From Crocinitomicaceae bacterium (lineage in GTDB: Bacteria; Bacteroidota; Bacteroidia; Flavobacteriales_G; Salibacteraceae), in NCBI GenBank assembly GCA_002707155.1, contig PAME01000018.1, positions 62,001 to 126,000 of the forward strand: 64,000 bases of DNA, written 5' to 3'. The position numbers were made by a program, and so were the translations under genes. Positions 10,301-18,178 of this stretch are shown here, in pieces. The notes beneath the pieces are model-generated. The model searched no databases, was not told where the DNA came from, and saw nothing but the letters and a program-made list of their open reading frames with translations. The first letter of the stretch is position 1. Every line of letters starts with the position of its first letter.

Positions 10301-10697
10301 TATTAAAATTTGAAGAATCATCCAATAAGGCTATTGACGCTTCGTAGTATAAGTTTTTATAGATTTTTGAATTAGGAACCTTAGTATCAAAGCTACCAAA
10401 CATGGTAACATATCCTGGATGCTCAAAATAAACCCTTACTTTTTCATTGTAGTCCAAGGTAAATTTGAATTTACCTTTTTCATCCGTATAGTATTTGTGA
10501 AGTGTTTTGCGCCCGGTGCTATCAGTCACAATAACTAAAGCACTATCCAAGTCTTTATTCTTCTCATTTTTAATCCGTCCAGATACTTCGAGCTTCCCTT
10601 CCTCTACATCTACAGGGATTTCAGGAATAATAATAGAACTACTAAGTAGTAATAAGAAAATAGCTAAAATGCTATTGTATAGTAGTTTATTGATCAT
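7344..10697 (-). CDS. Large exported protein with six carboxypeptidase-regulatory-like repeats
   Basis: A 1117-residue protein with an N-terminal hydrophobic export signal (residues 1-27). At least six degenerate repeats of about 80 residues are visible, starting near residues 37, 177, 310, 460, 630 and 760. Each has the form xLxxxGxxxDxxGxxL…TDExGxFxxxL…xxFxxxGYxxxxxxxxTKV, the pattern of CarboxypepD_reg/CNA-B-type beta-sandwich domains. Spacers carry acidic linkers that end in hydrophobic PxxFxxD motifs. The C-terminal 200 residues contain a coiled, Q/N/R-rich part (ERQAQKNLNRSQAAANTQM) and a unique beta domain. No enzyme motif and no T9SS tail are seen. It is probably a periplasmic or surface structural protein; the function is unknown. 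Confidence 0.65.
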   Translation of the reverse strand: MINKLLYNSILAIFLLLLSSSIIIPEIPVDVEEGKLEVSGRIKNEKNKDLDSALVIVTDSTGRKTLHKYYTDEKGKFKFTLDYNEKVRVYFEHPGYVTMFGSFDTKVPNSKIYKNLYYEASIALLDDSSNFNKQTAKVEPFLLVAYNSGFEIFIEDLDHTFNFIDQVTEPNVGKLTLSGMVQDSTADSLKVRIEAIDSLGRIIAETKTDFDGKYEIEVPLMSKTKLVFISDSHHPSNASIEGLVPNANKEEYYNLKHNFILIPEEERITENVKKLNEDKILFNPVTQNFAADKLVRKNYEYAVAVSKRRLLMKGTLIDKNGGVVIPMEIEVLDGDALYASYEVDSPKYNAELPYQSMVRVNFKAKGYHPMYVDINTKMGMNEMDSIKEFIVPIELISEDSAAINSDAFELPAKKFYYDPVAGLFILDTAASSEFATKLIEDGGKILDTAVATGFLMLSAQLINFATGDKIFEGRVKILNENKSEVSSILTDKKGKFSAQLGLNKLYYLEFEKEGYHATRIKIDTKVPKGMENTDINQGGLVALIVHKDDEINGKIVPAELMEDMDVTGYYFSEEQDAFVEDTKVYESFMDAVMAYKPPLAKLPKPPVDTVKEVILPTTIALKGKAVDKFNEPLAEIDIDFIKDGKKVTKATTDENGNFKIELPIDQSFVAELSKKGYHTATVSVDTKVEDKKAIIEKEIAIPNLKMYQEDDLDANPVAFKKDMTRISYNPSSMEMKSDPEVQREFTKTLVIIPDNQKLAVKGKTKDANGKTIGSTKIMVYEGAKLVDSVRSDEKGNYELLLAYQKDYRVVVEEDGYYRSYAAVSTKTAVANQRLVDKKVKDLDLVIVNRKEAKINAMAFLKPFSRVKFDADKNEFVEVGEVEEDFMANLFVKPKAAPKKEEKDEKGKGSVQLEVQSLAVKQIIAKPVSDEDYIPSTVTTAGAERQAQKNLNRSQAAANTQMNNFHRMMNGVREQKAKSMRDMNLDMEQILSDGYSVTGPREEPLNDNMIKALETRQMLNQIVAEAVGFRNNKLPPISTDSIFDLNFRFRVEHSTSGRGVYQLEIDKILHKNKITEYVQEREWWFFYDYYKNGVLIDESEYEEELAVYKKNAGVVTMN

Positions 10698-10767
10698 TTA
10701 TTGCAATTACACCAAGTGTTTCAAAATTATAAAATTCAATGAGTAAGTGCCCTTTAATATGCAGACA

Positions 10768-12195
10768 TTATTTGCCCGTATTTTTAGGGTCAAAATTCCA
10801 ATCCCAAATTTTAATTTCTTCTTTCGTGTCTGAGTTAAAAAGCTTTGAGAATGTGGTTTCAATTCCTCCTCCAGGGCTAAAAGCTGGAGATTGAATGAGC
10901 TTGCCATTCGGATCAATTAGATAGTAAAGTGGAATCACTACAATATCATAGTCATTTTTTATTTTTTCGTTAGATCCCGCATAGAGCACTGTCCAAGGGT
11001 AGGAATATGCTTCCATGTGCTTGTCAAAACGTTTTTTCCGCTCATCAATATTCACACTAATAAATTCCACATTATCTATATATTTTGGGTGCAATTGTTT
11101 CATCACTTGCATAGATTTCAGGCAAGGTTTACACCAAGTAGCCCAAAAATCTAAATAGACATACTTACCTCTAAAGTCCTTTAATTGAAAAGCATCGCCG
11201 TCTACGTTGAATAATCGGAAGTTTGGTGCTTCGGCTCCAATACCTAGTTTTCTTAATCGTTCGAGATAGTATTTTGCTATTTGTTTGTTTTCTCTTGTAT
11301 TTCCGGTTGTAGAAATTGTGCTTAGTACTTTATCAACCGCAACCGGATCGACTGTATTGTCATTTACAGCTAAGCGAAAAAGTTCTTTTACGATGATGAT
11401 TTCACGCAAAGTGTCATTTTTCAGAAAATCATTGGTCGCTAAAAATGTACTTAATTCGTTATAATTCGCGGCTGAAATGAGTGTTTTTAACTGCTCGTTT
11501 TCTTTCGTTAACCGGTATCGGTTGAACCACTTATTATAAAAATCGTTTACAAGATTAGTATAGCCAACATTTTGATAAACAACTGGAACGGTAAGGCTTT
11601 TATTGTATACTTCTTCAAACGAATATTGTGCTTTGTACAACAAAGAGCCTATCACTGCGTCTGTATATTGTCTGAAAAATGAATTCTTGTTGTATAGATC
11701 ATTTTTTGTCAAAACAAGCATAAAGTCTTGAACTATTGGTTTGGCTTTATGGTTAAGAAATGCTTTATAGTGCTTTTGTTCAAATGAGTCTAAACTCACA
11801 TTTAAAAGGCCTATCGCGTTGTTGATTTTATCCTCATCTTCTTTTACCAATTTAGCTGGAAGATATTTGTCTTTGCTTAGAGGAGGGGCAGATAGGGGGT
11901 CAAACTTCCCCAATTGAACTGTGTAATTAGAATTTGGTGCGACGAAAAAATTACTGCGATAATCTTTAATTTTAAGTGCAATTAGGCGTGTCTGTTTAAC
12001 ATCGTATTCAAATGTAAAGCTGCCGTCACTTGCAACGGTGGTCTCGCCAACTAAAATTGGCTGTTGACTAAATAAATCGGTATAAAAAACCAATCTTATC
12101 GACTCTCCAATATAGTCTTTCGCAACACCATTCACTGTTGACGCAAAGTTGCTAAGTGCACTTAAAACAAATAAAAGGATGACTATAAATCTCAT
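10768..12195 (-). CDS. TlpA-like thioredoxin-fold protein, exported
   Basis: A 475-residue protein with a signal peptide (residues 1-18). The N-terminal part has a DUF4369-like beta domain, a long alpha-helical middle follows, and the C-terminal TlpA/ResA thioredoxin domain is at about 320-460. Its active site is WATWCKPCLKSM. The C-terminal GNEKIKNDYDIVVIPLYYLID stretch carries the cis-proline region, with IPLYYLI in place of the usual PTxxLI. The role is thiol-disulfide exchange in the periplasm; the partner is unknown. The ATG overlaps the coaD stop by 4 bases (ATGA), so it is translated as part of the DUF3822-rsmD-coaD operon. Confidence 0.85.
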   Translation of the reverse strand: MRFIVILLFVLSALSNFASTVNGVAKDYIGESIRLVFYTDLFSQQPILVGETTVASDGSFTFEYDVKQTRLIALKIKDYRSNFFVAPNSNYTVQLGKFDPLSAPPLSKDKYLPAKLVKEDEDKINNAIGLLNVSLDSFEQKHYKAFLNHKAKPIVQDFMLVLTKNDLYNKNSFFRQYTDAVIGSLLYKAQYSFEEVYNKSLTVPVVYQNVGYTNLVNDFYNKWFNRYRLTKENEQLKTLISAANYNELSTFLATNDFLKNDTLREIIIVKELFRLAVNDNTVDPVAVDKVLSTISTTGNTRENKQIAKYYLERLRKLGIGAEAPNFRLFNVDGDAFQLKDFRGKYVYLDFWATWCKPCLKSMQVMKQLHPKYIDNVEFISVNIDERKKRFDKHMEAYSYPWTVLYAGSNEKIKNDYDIVVIPLYYLIDPNGKLIQSPAFSPGGGIETTFSKLFNSDTKEEIKIWDWNFDPKNTGK

Positions 12196-12650
12196 TTTTT
12201 TGGGAAATTGGTAGGAACAAAGTCAGATATATCTCCACCATTTTTTAAAATATCTCTGACTACTGTAGAGCTAATTGCTGAATGTTCAGGTTCACTAATC
12301 AGAAATATAGTCTCCAATTCTGGAGCCATTTTTTTATTCATAAGAGCAATGGTACGCTCAAACTCAAAATCCGCGGCAGTCCGCAGTCCTCTTAAAATGT
12401 GAGATGCCTTAATGGTTTTGCAGTATTCAGTTGTTAATCCGCTATAAGAGGCAATACTTATCTTTGGTTGACCCTCAAAACATTTTTCTAAAACTGAAAT
12501 TCTTTCTTCAAGTGTAAAAAAATAGCTTTTGTTGCTATTGACTCCAATAGCCAGTACAATCTCATCAAATAAAGGCAGAGCGCGGTTAATAATCGCCTCG
12601 TGGCCAATAGTAATTGGGTCAAAACTTCCTGGAAAAACAGCCCTTTTCAT
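12192..12650 (-). CDS. coaD: Pantetheine-phosphate adenylyltransferase (CoaD)
   Basis: A 152-residue enzyme that makes dephospho-CoA from 4'-phosphopantetheine and ATP, the fourth step of coenzyme A synthesis. The nucleotidyltransferase motif GSFDPITIGH is at 8-17 (catalytic H17) and the second motif ISSTVVRDIL is near 125-134. GLRTAADFEFE is diagnostic of CoaD. Length is normal. It lies 13 bases after rsmD and overlaps the downstream TlpA-like gene by 4 bases. The rsmD-coaD pairing is common in bacteria. Confidence 0.95.
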   Translation of the reverse strand: MKRAVFPGSFDPITIGHEAIINRALPLFDEIVLAIGVNSNKSYFFTLEERISVLEKCFEGQPKISIASYSGLTTEYCKTIKASHILRGLRTAADFEFERTIALMNKKMAPELETIFLISEPEHSAISSTVVRDILKNGGDISDFVPTNFPKK

Positions 12651-12663
12651 TCAACAAAAGTAC

Positions 12664-13209
12664 TTAATCCTCGTTGCTAGCATTAAAGAAGCTAAAATTC
12701 ACGTGACCAAACTTCCTAGAAAAACGGAAATTAGGTACCATTTCGAAATTGTGTTCTTTTCCGTGTTCCAGTACAAACCAACCTTGCTTATCTAGCCAGT
12801 TGTTTGTAAAAACAAGGCTGGGCAAATGAACGAGCTCTGGCGACTGGTAAGGTGGGTCCGCAAAAATTAAGTCAAAAGGAGTTTCATTTTCTTTTTTAAG
12901 AAATCTAAAAACGTTTTGTTTTGAAACACGCATATCTAGACCTAGATCTTTTATGGTGCTAATTTGAAATGCTATACAATTTTTGTTTTGTTCCACAGAG
13001 AGCACGATTTCGGCACCTCTGCTGGAAAACTCTAATCCAATATTACCTGTTCCGCTGAATAGATCTAACACTCTAAGTCCTTCAAAATATATTTTGTGAT
13101 CCAATATATTGAATAGACCTTCTTTAGCAAAATCGGTAGTCGGGCGAGTGGGGATATTTTTAGGAGCAACTAATCTCCTGCCTTTATATTTTCCTTTTAT
13201 TACTCGCAA
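12664..13209 (-). CDS. rsmD: 16S rRNA (guanine966-N2)-methyltransferase (RsmD)
   Basis: The product transfers methyl from SAM to G966 of 16S rRNA. It starts with the family's canonical opening (LRVIKGKYKGRRL), with TSRPTTD-like PTRPTTDFAKEGLFNIL, motif I LDLFSGTGNIGLE and catalytic FADPPY. A longer frame opens at 13260, but the extra 17 residues are not conserved in type, and a TTG at 13209 gives the usual N-terminus. That start overlaps the DUF3822 stop by 10 bases. No ATG is available at the expected place. It belongs to the minus-strand operon DUF3822-rsmD-coaD-tlpA-like. Confidence 0.92.
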   Translation of the reverse strand: MRVIKGKYKGRRLVAPKNIPTRPTTDFAKEGLFNILDHKIYFEGLRVLDLFSGTGNIGLEFSSRGAEIVLSVEQNKNCIAFQISTIKDLGLDMRVSKQNVFRFLKKENETPFDLIFADPPYQSPELVHLPSLVFTNNWLDKQGWFVLEHGKEHNFEMVPNFRFSRKFGHVNFSFFNASNED

Positions 13210-14009
13210 AGCAACAGTTGAAATGAAGAAAAATAGTTTGCATTTAACTCTTTTGGACAACCAAAATCATGCTCTTGATGCGCTATTTTGATATTTAGAA
13301 ACCTTTTGATTTCAGCTAAATCAATCTCAGGTGCGTTTATATTTCCCGCAATATATGCGCTTATACTATCTTTATTAATTCCAAGTTTATCGAGCCCATA
13401 CAGCGAGTAGTATAAGATATCTTCAGTGGTATTAACTTTAAAATGGTTGTGAAACTGAAGTACACCTTTCGTTTTTACGATTAACTCAATTGCATCGTCT
13501 TGAATTATTAGTAGCAGCATGTCCTTAGACTTTACCTGCATCGCGAAATTGAGGCTTAACTCTCTTGAAGGATAAAATTCAGGTGCGTTGAATTTTTGTA
13601 ATGCCCAAGCAGAAGCTTCTTCTGGAAGAATAAAAGCAAGTTTACCTAAATTGGAAGATTTAATGCGCATCATTTTACACGCTTCTTCAGTTATTCCATG
13701 CTCAAATGCGAAGATTTTTTGTATACTTTCATTATCAATAGCAGCTGGAAATAAGGTTACAAAAGGACTGTAGAAGCCCACTTTAGTTTCTAAGAAATCC
13801 GCACGTTGATAGGGAAGTTTTAAATAGGCTTGATTGCAAGACTCAGCAATAGATTTAGATTGCAGCAGTGGAAAACTATGATGCGAAAGAAAACTACGCT
13901 GGTTCTTCGAATAAGTGCTGAAGGAAAGCGTTTTTTCGGCAAAAAAAACAAGCAGCGATAAACTAGATTCTTGCGCCCAATTTACAGTTTCAACTGTCCA
14001 GTTATCCAT
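13200..14009 (-). CDS. DUF3822 family protein
   Basis: A 269-residue soluble protein. The position directly upstream of rsmD and coaD and the overall pattern match DUF3822, a family largely confined to Bacteroidota. Visible pieces are SLLVFFAEKTLSFSTYS near the N-terminus, a central EHGITEEACKMM and a C-terminal LYGLDKLGINKDSISAYIAG stretch. The fold is thought to be actin/ASKHA-like, but I see no clear phosphate-binding motif. The function is unknown. It overlaps rsmD by 10 bases, which implies translational coupling. Confidence 0.75.
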   Translation of the reverse strand: MDNWTVETVNWAQESSLSLLVFFAEKTLSFSTYSKNQRSFLSHHSFPLLQSKSIAESCNQAYLKLPYQRADFLETKVGFYSPFVTLFPAAIDNESIQKIFAFEHGITEEACKMMRIKSSNLGKLAFILPEEASAWALQKFNAPEFYPSRELSLNFAMQVKSKDMLLLIIQDDAIELIVKTKGVLQFHNHFKVNTTEDILYYSLYGLDKLGINKDSISAYIAGNINAPEIDLAEIKRFLNIKIAHQEHDFGCPKELNANYFSSFQLLLCE

Positions 14010-14039
14010 TTGAGCGTGCGAAGAGATAGCGAATCTTAT

Positions 14040-14783
14040 TTATTCTCCCCAGTTACCTGCGGTGCTTGGATCGTCCATTGATCCAACTTGAAGTACATCG
14101 TAAATATCGTAAGGAGCAGCATCTCTTACCTTAAAAACAGGAACTTTAACTCTTCCTCTTACAACATGTCCGGCATCCATACTAAAGGCCATTTTTGTGA
14201 ATGGCACGAAAGGAAGGGAATCGAGATTAAAAGGTACCTTTCTATCTGCTAAATATTCTTCATTGAAGATGGAAACACCAGCTGGTATAGCAGTTGTATC
14301 ACGCTTTATAATTCCCAACTCAATTGCTTTTGCTTCGGTAAGTGTATCTGGTGCAGTCCCTACCGATTTAATTACCAATATTGAATCGTTCTTCAAGAAA
14401 TTCATCATAGTGTCAAGTCCACCGGTAAATTTACCGTACTTCTCTTTGTACTTCATTTGAACTTCACGGATATCTTTTAAGTTCTGAATAACATGAGCGT
14501 ATCTTTTTTGTTTTTCTGCTTGAAAATCTAGGGGATCTTTAATCGCTTTGTAATCTACAAATGCCAATGCTATCGAAACAACTACAAGGGCCAATAAAAT
14601 AATCATTCTTATCGATTTCGAAAAGAAATCCATTGCGCTTAATGTTGCTACAATTCCAGCTATTAGAATAGCAGCTCCTCCCAGATTAAACCAAGCAGTT
14701 TGGTCATTGGTTAAGCCAAATATCAATATAGCTAATCCAGCTACTGCTAAAACTATAGGGGCTACGGCATTTTTAAGTTGCAT
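14040..14783 (-). CDS. Membrane-anchored hypothetical protein
   Basis: A 247-residue protein with three to four N-terminal hydrophobic segments (about 8-25, 33-50, 58-76). These are followed by a charged helix (FQAEKQKRYAHVIQNLKDIR) and an extracytoplasmic domain of about 150 residues. The helix plus the following VQMKYKEKYGKFTGGLDTMM resembles the N-terminal stalk of pseudopilin-like proteins. The family appears conserved in Bacteroidota, but I do not recognise a function. A TAAGTTTG promoter element lies about 30 bases upstream of the ATG, with a short palindrome at the predicted transcription start. Confidence 0.6.
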   Translation of the reverse strand: MQLKNAVAPIVLAVAGLAILIFGLTNDQTAWFNLGGAAILIAGIVATLSAMDFFSKSIRMIILLALVVVSIALAFVDYKAIKDPLDFQAEKQKRYAHVIQNLKDIREVQMKYKEKYGKFTGGLDTMMNFLKNDSILVIKSVGTAPDTLTEAKAIELGIIKRDTTAIPAGVSIFNEEYLADRKVPFNLDSLPFVPFTKMAFSMDAGHVVRGRVKVPVFKVRDAAPYDIYDVLQVGSMDDPSTAGNWGE

Positions 14784-14802
14784 AAATCTTTAATTTTTTA
14801 CT

Positions 14803-14822
14803 GTACGAAGCGTACAAACTTA
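14803..14822 (-). promoter_or_regulatory. Promoter -7 element with adjacent palindrome
   Basis: Read on the minus strand, TAAGTTTG (14815-14822) fits the Bacteroidota -7 consensus TAnnTTTG. It is followed at once by the 13-base palindrome GTACGCTTCGTAC (14803-14815), which covers the predicted transcription start of the 14783 gene. The palindrome could be a repressor site or chance. Confidence 0.4.
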
Positions 14823-14914
14823 CAATTTTTTTGAACGAAAATTCACTGGTAATAAATCCTTAAAACTCCCGTAACCATTAACGTAATCGTTAAACTAAAA
14901 CATAGTAATTATCC

Positions 14915-14922
14915 TATTTTTG
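14915..14922 (+). promoter_or_regulatory. -7 promoter element 4 bases before ATG of helicase gene
   Basis: TATTTTTG matches TAnnTTTG exactly. It ends 4 bases before the ATG at 14927, so the transcript would begin at or next to the start codon (leaderless). Confidence 0.5.
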
Positions 14923-14926
14923 AACT

Positions 14927-16357
14927 ATGCAAGGAACAGAGGTTCGCAACGAAATTTTAAAACAATTAAATCTAACGCCTACCCAGGATCAATTTAGGTT
15001 TATCAAAAGTTTTAGTGACTTTATAGCAGGAGAACTCAATGTTCAGGTTTTTATTTTGCGCGGATATGCTGGTACAGGTAAAACCACGATGGTCAATACG
15101 CTTGTCAAAGCATTGCCTCAATTAAAGTTGTATTCTATTTTATTGGCGCCTACAGGTCGAGCAGCAAAAGTGCTGACATTATACACTGGAAAACGAGCAA
15201 GTACAATACACCGCAAAATTTATCAAACAGTGGATCGAGGAGGAGGCAGTATAGGTTTTCGACTGGCGAAAAACAACGCCAAGAATACCGTGTTCTTTGT
15301 TGATGAAGCTAGTATGATCAATGGTAAAAGCCAACATCAAGGAGAAGGCTTTGGGCAAATGCATTTGCTTGCTGATTTAATTGATTTTGTGCGTGATGGT
15401 GAAAATTGTCAATTGGTGTTTATTGGTGATATTGCTCAATTGCCTCCAGTAACTGAAAAGGTGAGTCCAGCACTAAGTAAATCTTTGCTGCGCGGCCAGT
15501 ATGGGTTGGATAGTGAAATGGTTGAAATTAGAGAAGTATTGCGGCAAGCGAAAGATTCGGGTGTATTGTTTAATGCTACAAAATTGCGAGACCAACTTTT
15601 TAATAATGAATTTACTCCGCAATTCGACCTTACTGATTTTACCGATATTCAAGCCATTTCGGGAGCCGAGTTATCTGACTTTTTGGAAGATTCTTACGGT
15701 CGTTCGGGAGTAGAGCAAACCTTATTGTTGTGCCGTTCAAATAAATCTGCGAATAAGTTTAATCAAGAAATTAGGCACCGTATTTTATTTCGAGAAGAGC
15801 GCATTGAAGGTGGTGATATGCTAATGGTGGTGAAGAATAATTATTTCTGGATTGAGGCGACGAGCAAGCCTGGTTTTATTGCCAATGGAGATGCCTTGGA
15901 AGTACTTAGCGTAGGTCAATTAGAAAATAAATATGGTTTTGAGTTTGCTACAGTAGAAGTCAGAATGGTCGATTATCCAAACGAAAAACCTATAAATGTA
16001 AAGGTCCTGTTGGATACCTTGTATGTTGAATCTCCCTCGTTACAGCAAAAAGACTTGGACAGGCTTTATAATGAGTTGATGGTGGAGTACAGTCATTTCA
16101 AAAACAAAAAGGCAATTCATTTTAAGATTAAAGAGGACCCTTATTATAATGCCTTACAAATAAAGTTTGCTTATGCTGTAACCTGTCATAAGGCACAGGG
16201 TGGACAATGGAAAGAAATTTATATCGATCAAGGGTACTTAAACCCAGACCATATGGGGGTGGAATATACGCGATGGTTGTATACTGCAATAACTAGAGCA
16301 ACTCAGCAGGTGTTTTTGGTCAATTTTAATCCCACTTTTTTTTCTGACTATGAATAA
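14927..16357 (+). CDS. RecD-like ATP-dependent DNA helicase (SF1B)
   Basis: A 476-residue cytosolic helicase. Walker A GYAGTGKT is at 46-53, motif Ia APTGRAAKVL near 75, Walker B VDEASM at 125-130, and motif III FIGDIAQLPPV near 170. The C-terminal UvrD_C_2 signature AYAVTCHKAQGGQW is near 420, followed by YTAITRA. This is the short RecD2/Dda-like type common in Bacteroidota, without RecBC partners in the window. It probably acts in DNA repair or replication restart. A -7 element ends 4 bases before the ATG. The stop overlaps the start of the AlkB-like gene by 8 bases, making a two-gene repair operon. Confidence 0.88.
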   Translation: MQGTEVRNEILKQLNLTPTQDQFRFIKSFSDFIAGELNVQVFILRGYAGTGKTTMVNTLVKALPQLKLYSILLAPTGRAAKVLTLYTGKRASTIHRKIYQTVDRGGGSIGFRLAKNNAKNTVFFVDEASMINGKSQHQGEGFGQMHLLADLIDFVRDGENCQLVFIGDIAQLPPVTEKVSPALSKSLLRGQYGLDSEMVEIREVLRQAKDSGVLFNATKLRDQLFNNEFTPQFDLTDFTDIQAISGAELSDFLEDSYGRSGVEQTLLLCRSNKSANKFNQEIRHRILFREERIEGGDMLMVVKNNYFWIEATSKPGFIANGDALEVLSVGQLENKYGFEFATVEVRMVDYPNEKPINVKVLLDTLYVESPSLQQKDLDRLYNELMVEYSHFKNKKAIHFKIKEDPYYNALQIKFAYAVTCHKAQGGQWKEIYIDQGYLNPDHMGVEYTRWLYTAITRATQQVFLVNFNPTFFSDYE

Positions 16358-16907
16358 GAGTGATCTAAAATTGATTGACGATTTTTTACCAGAGAGTAAA
16401 GCTGTTTTTGAAACGCTCCTCAAAGAAGTAGCATGGGAAGAACGGGAAATAAAAATTTTCGGAAAAACGTATAACCAACCTCGGTTAATAGCTTGGCAAG
16501 GTGATTTGTCCTACAAATATTCAGGCGGAACTTGGCCAGCAAGTCCATTTTCAAAAACGGTACGCTTATTGAAAAATGCAGTTGAGATGGAAACAGGCGC
16601 AACTTATAATGGGGTATTACTTAATCTTTATCGAAATGGTAATGATAGCATGGGTTGGCATTCTGACAATGAAAAAGAATTAGGAGTCGATCCTATAGTT
16701 GCGTCGCTTTCACTGGGCGAGGATAGGGTTTTTAAAATTCGACCGAATTCAGAAAAAGGAAATTCAACTTCTTTAATTTTACACAATAATTCGCTCCTTG
16801 TAATGAAAGCTAGTTTTCAAAATTTATACGAACATTCAATTCCAAAAACACGAAAACCAAAAGGAATTCGGATAAATCTTACTTTTAGAAAATTATTTGA
16901 ACATTAA
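16350..16907 (+). CDS. AlkB-family 2-oxoglutarate/Fe(II) dioxygenase
   Basis: A 185-residue protein. The iron-binding triad is visible: H104 and D106 in MGWHSDNE and H162 in NLYEHSIPK. The 2-oxoglutarate-binding arginines lie in GIRINLTFR (R174, R180). VASLSLGEDRVF is the family's core strand. The enzyme type reverses methyl or etheno damage on DNA or RNA bases by oxidative demethylation, and the length matches ALKBH2/3-like bacterial members. Its frame overlaps the upstream RecD-like helicase by 8 bases, so the two are co-transcribed. Confidence 0.9.
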   Translation: MNKSDLKLIDDFLPESKAVFETLLKEVAWEEREIKIFGKTYNQPRLIAWQGDLSYKYSGGTWPASPFSKTVRLLKNAVEMETGATYNGVLLNLYRNGNDSMGWHSDNEKELGVDPIVASLSLGEDRVFKIRPNSEKGNSTSLILHNNSLLVMKASFQNLYEHSIPKTRKPKGIRINLTFRKLFEH

Positions 16908-16923
16908 GAAGAACTCATAAACT

Positions 16924-18110
16924 ATGAAAAAAATAGTCATAACTACTCTATTATTTGGTGCACTAGTAAGCACATTTGCTCAGAATCGTTCTATAAAATT
17001 CATTAACAATTCTATGGATAAAGCTTTGGCAGAGGCTCAGAAAACTGATAAACTGATTTTTATTGATGCCTATACTACTTGGTGTGGTCCATGCAAGTGG
17101 ATGGCGGCAAATATGTTTACCAACGATACCGTAGCTGACTTTTATAATGAAAATTAATTAACCTAAAGCTTAATATGGAAAAAGACGAAGGATTAGAGTT
17201 CGCAAAAACTCAGTCCGTACGATATTACCCAACGCTTTTATTTATGAATAAAAATGGAGAGGTAGTTCATAAAAAAGTTGGTACCATGATAAAGCCTATA
17301 GAGTATGTTGATTTTGGTAAAAGCGCTAAAAATCCTAAAGGAAACTTAGTGGGAATGAATGAGCGATTTGTTGGTGGAGAAAAGACTCCAGAATTTATCG
17401 AGGAATATTTAGAGGTCTTGTCAGGAGCTTATGAGCCAACAGATAAGGCTTTGAATGCTTATTATTCTGAACTTTCTGAAGACCAGTTTATAAATCCAAA
17501 AACAGTAGAGATTATAAAAATGTATGATAAATCGGTAGACTCCAAAGCAATGACTTACATTTTGAGTCATCGCGATGAGTTTGAGTCTGCTTACCCTGAA
17601 GAAATTGAACAACTATTGTACAAAAATCACCAGGCTTGGGTTATGGAGCAAGCAACTGGAGAACAATCGGATAGAAAAGAACTGGAAAAAAGAATGATTG
17701 CGGTTAAGAAGCGCAACATAATTGGCTGGCAAAAAATTATTTTGATAGCCGATTTAAGCGAACTGAAAAAGGAGAAACGAATGGAAGAGTTTTGCGAAAT
17801 TGCTGCTGCTGATGTAGGTGAGTATTTTGCAGATGATAAGAATGCACTAAATAGTTTTGCTTGGACACTATTTGAAAACACGGATAACAAAGAATATTTA
17901 GAAGAAGCGGTAAAGTGGACCGATATGGTTATATCTGAAGAGCCTAACCCAGCGGTACTAGATACTAAAGCGAATTTGCTTTATAAATTAGAGAGAAAAG
18001 ATGAGGCTATTGAAGCTCAAACAGCAGCGATTGAATTAGGAAAAGCAAACGGTATGAGCGATAATGCGTTAAAAGACTACAAGGAAACACTTAAGAAATT
18101 TAAAAAATAG
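16924..18110 (+). pseudogene. Exported thioredoxin-family protein, split by a frameshift
   Basis: The first part (to 17157) has a signal peptide ending in STFAQ and a thioredoxin active site TTWCGPCKWM, then stops after FYNEN. The second part (from about 17160) continues the same protein: read one base out of frame, 17158-17180 gives INLKLNMEKDEGLEF, then VRYYPTLLF with the cis-proline. One base is missing near 17153-17158 (GAAAAT-TAATTAAC; inserting a T restores the frame). The C-terminal 200 residues are helical with TPR-like ends. Either a recent one-base deletion or a base-calling error is possible. When intact it is a ~395-residue periplasmic thiol-disulfide protein. A strong hairpin terminator follows its stop. 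Confidence 0.8.
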
Positions 18111-18142
18111 AGCTTATTAGAACTCAGCAAATACAAGAATTT

Positions 18143-18178
18143 AAAAGCAATCAAATAGTCTATTTGATTGCTTTTTTT
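18143..18178 (+). terminator. Rho-independent terminator, 15-bp perfect stem
   Basis: Arms 18143-18157 and 18161-18175 are perfect inverted complements (AAAAGCAATCAAATA / TATTTGATTGCTTTT) with a 3-base loop and a T run to 18178. It lies 33 bases after the thioredoxin stop. The A-rich 5' side could make it work in both directions. The 3' arm contains the TTG start of the next gene. Confidence 0.85.

Noticed and set aside
12664-13260. Upstream ATG at 13260 as rsmD start
   Set aside because: It would add 17 residues not typical for RsmD and a 61-base overlap with DUF3822; TTG 13209 gives the canonical N-terminus.
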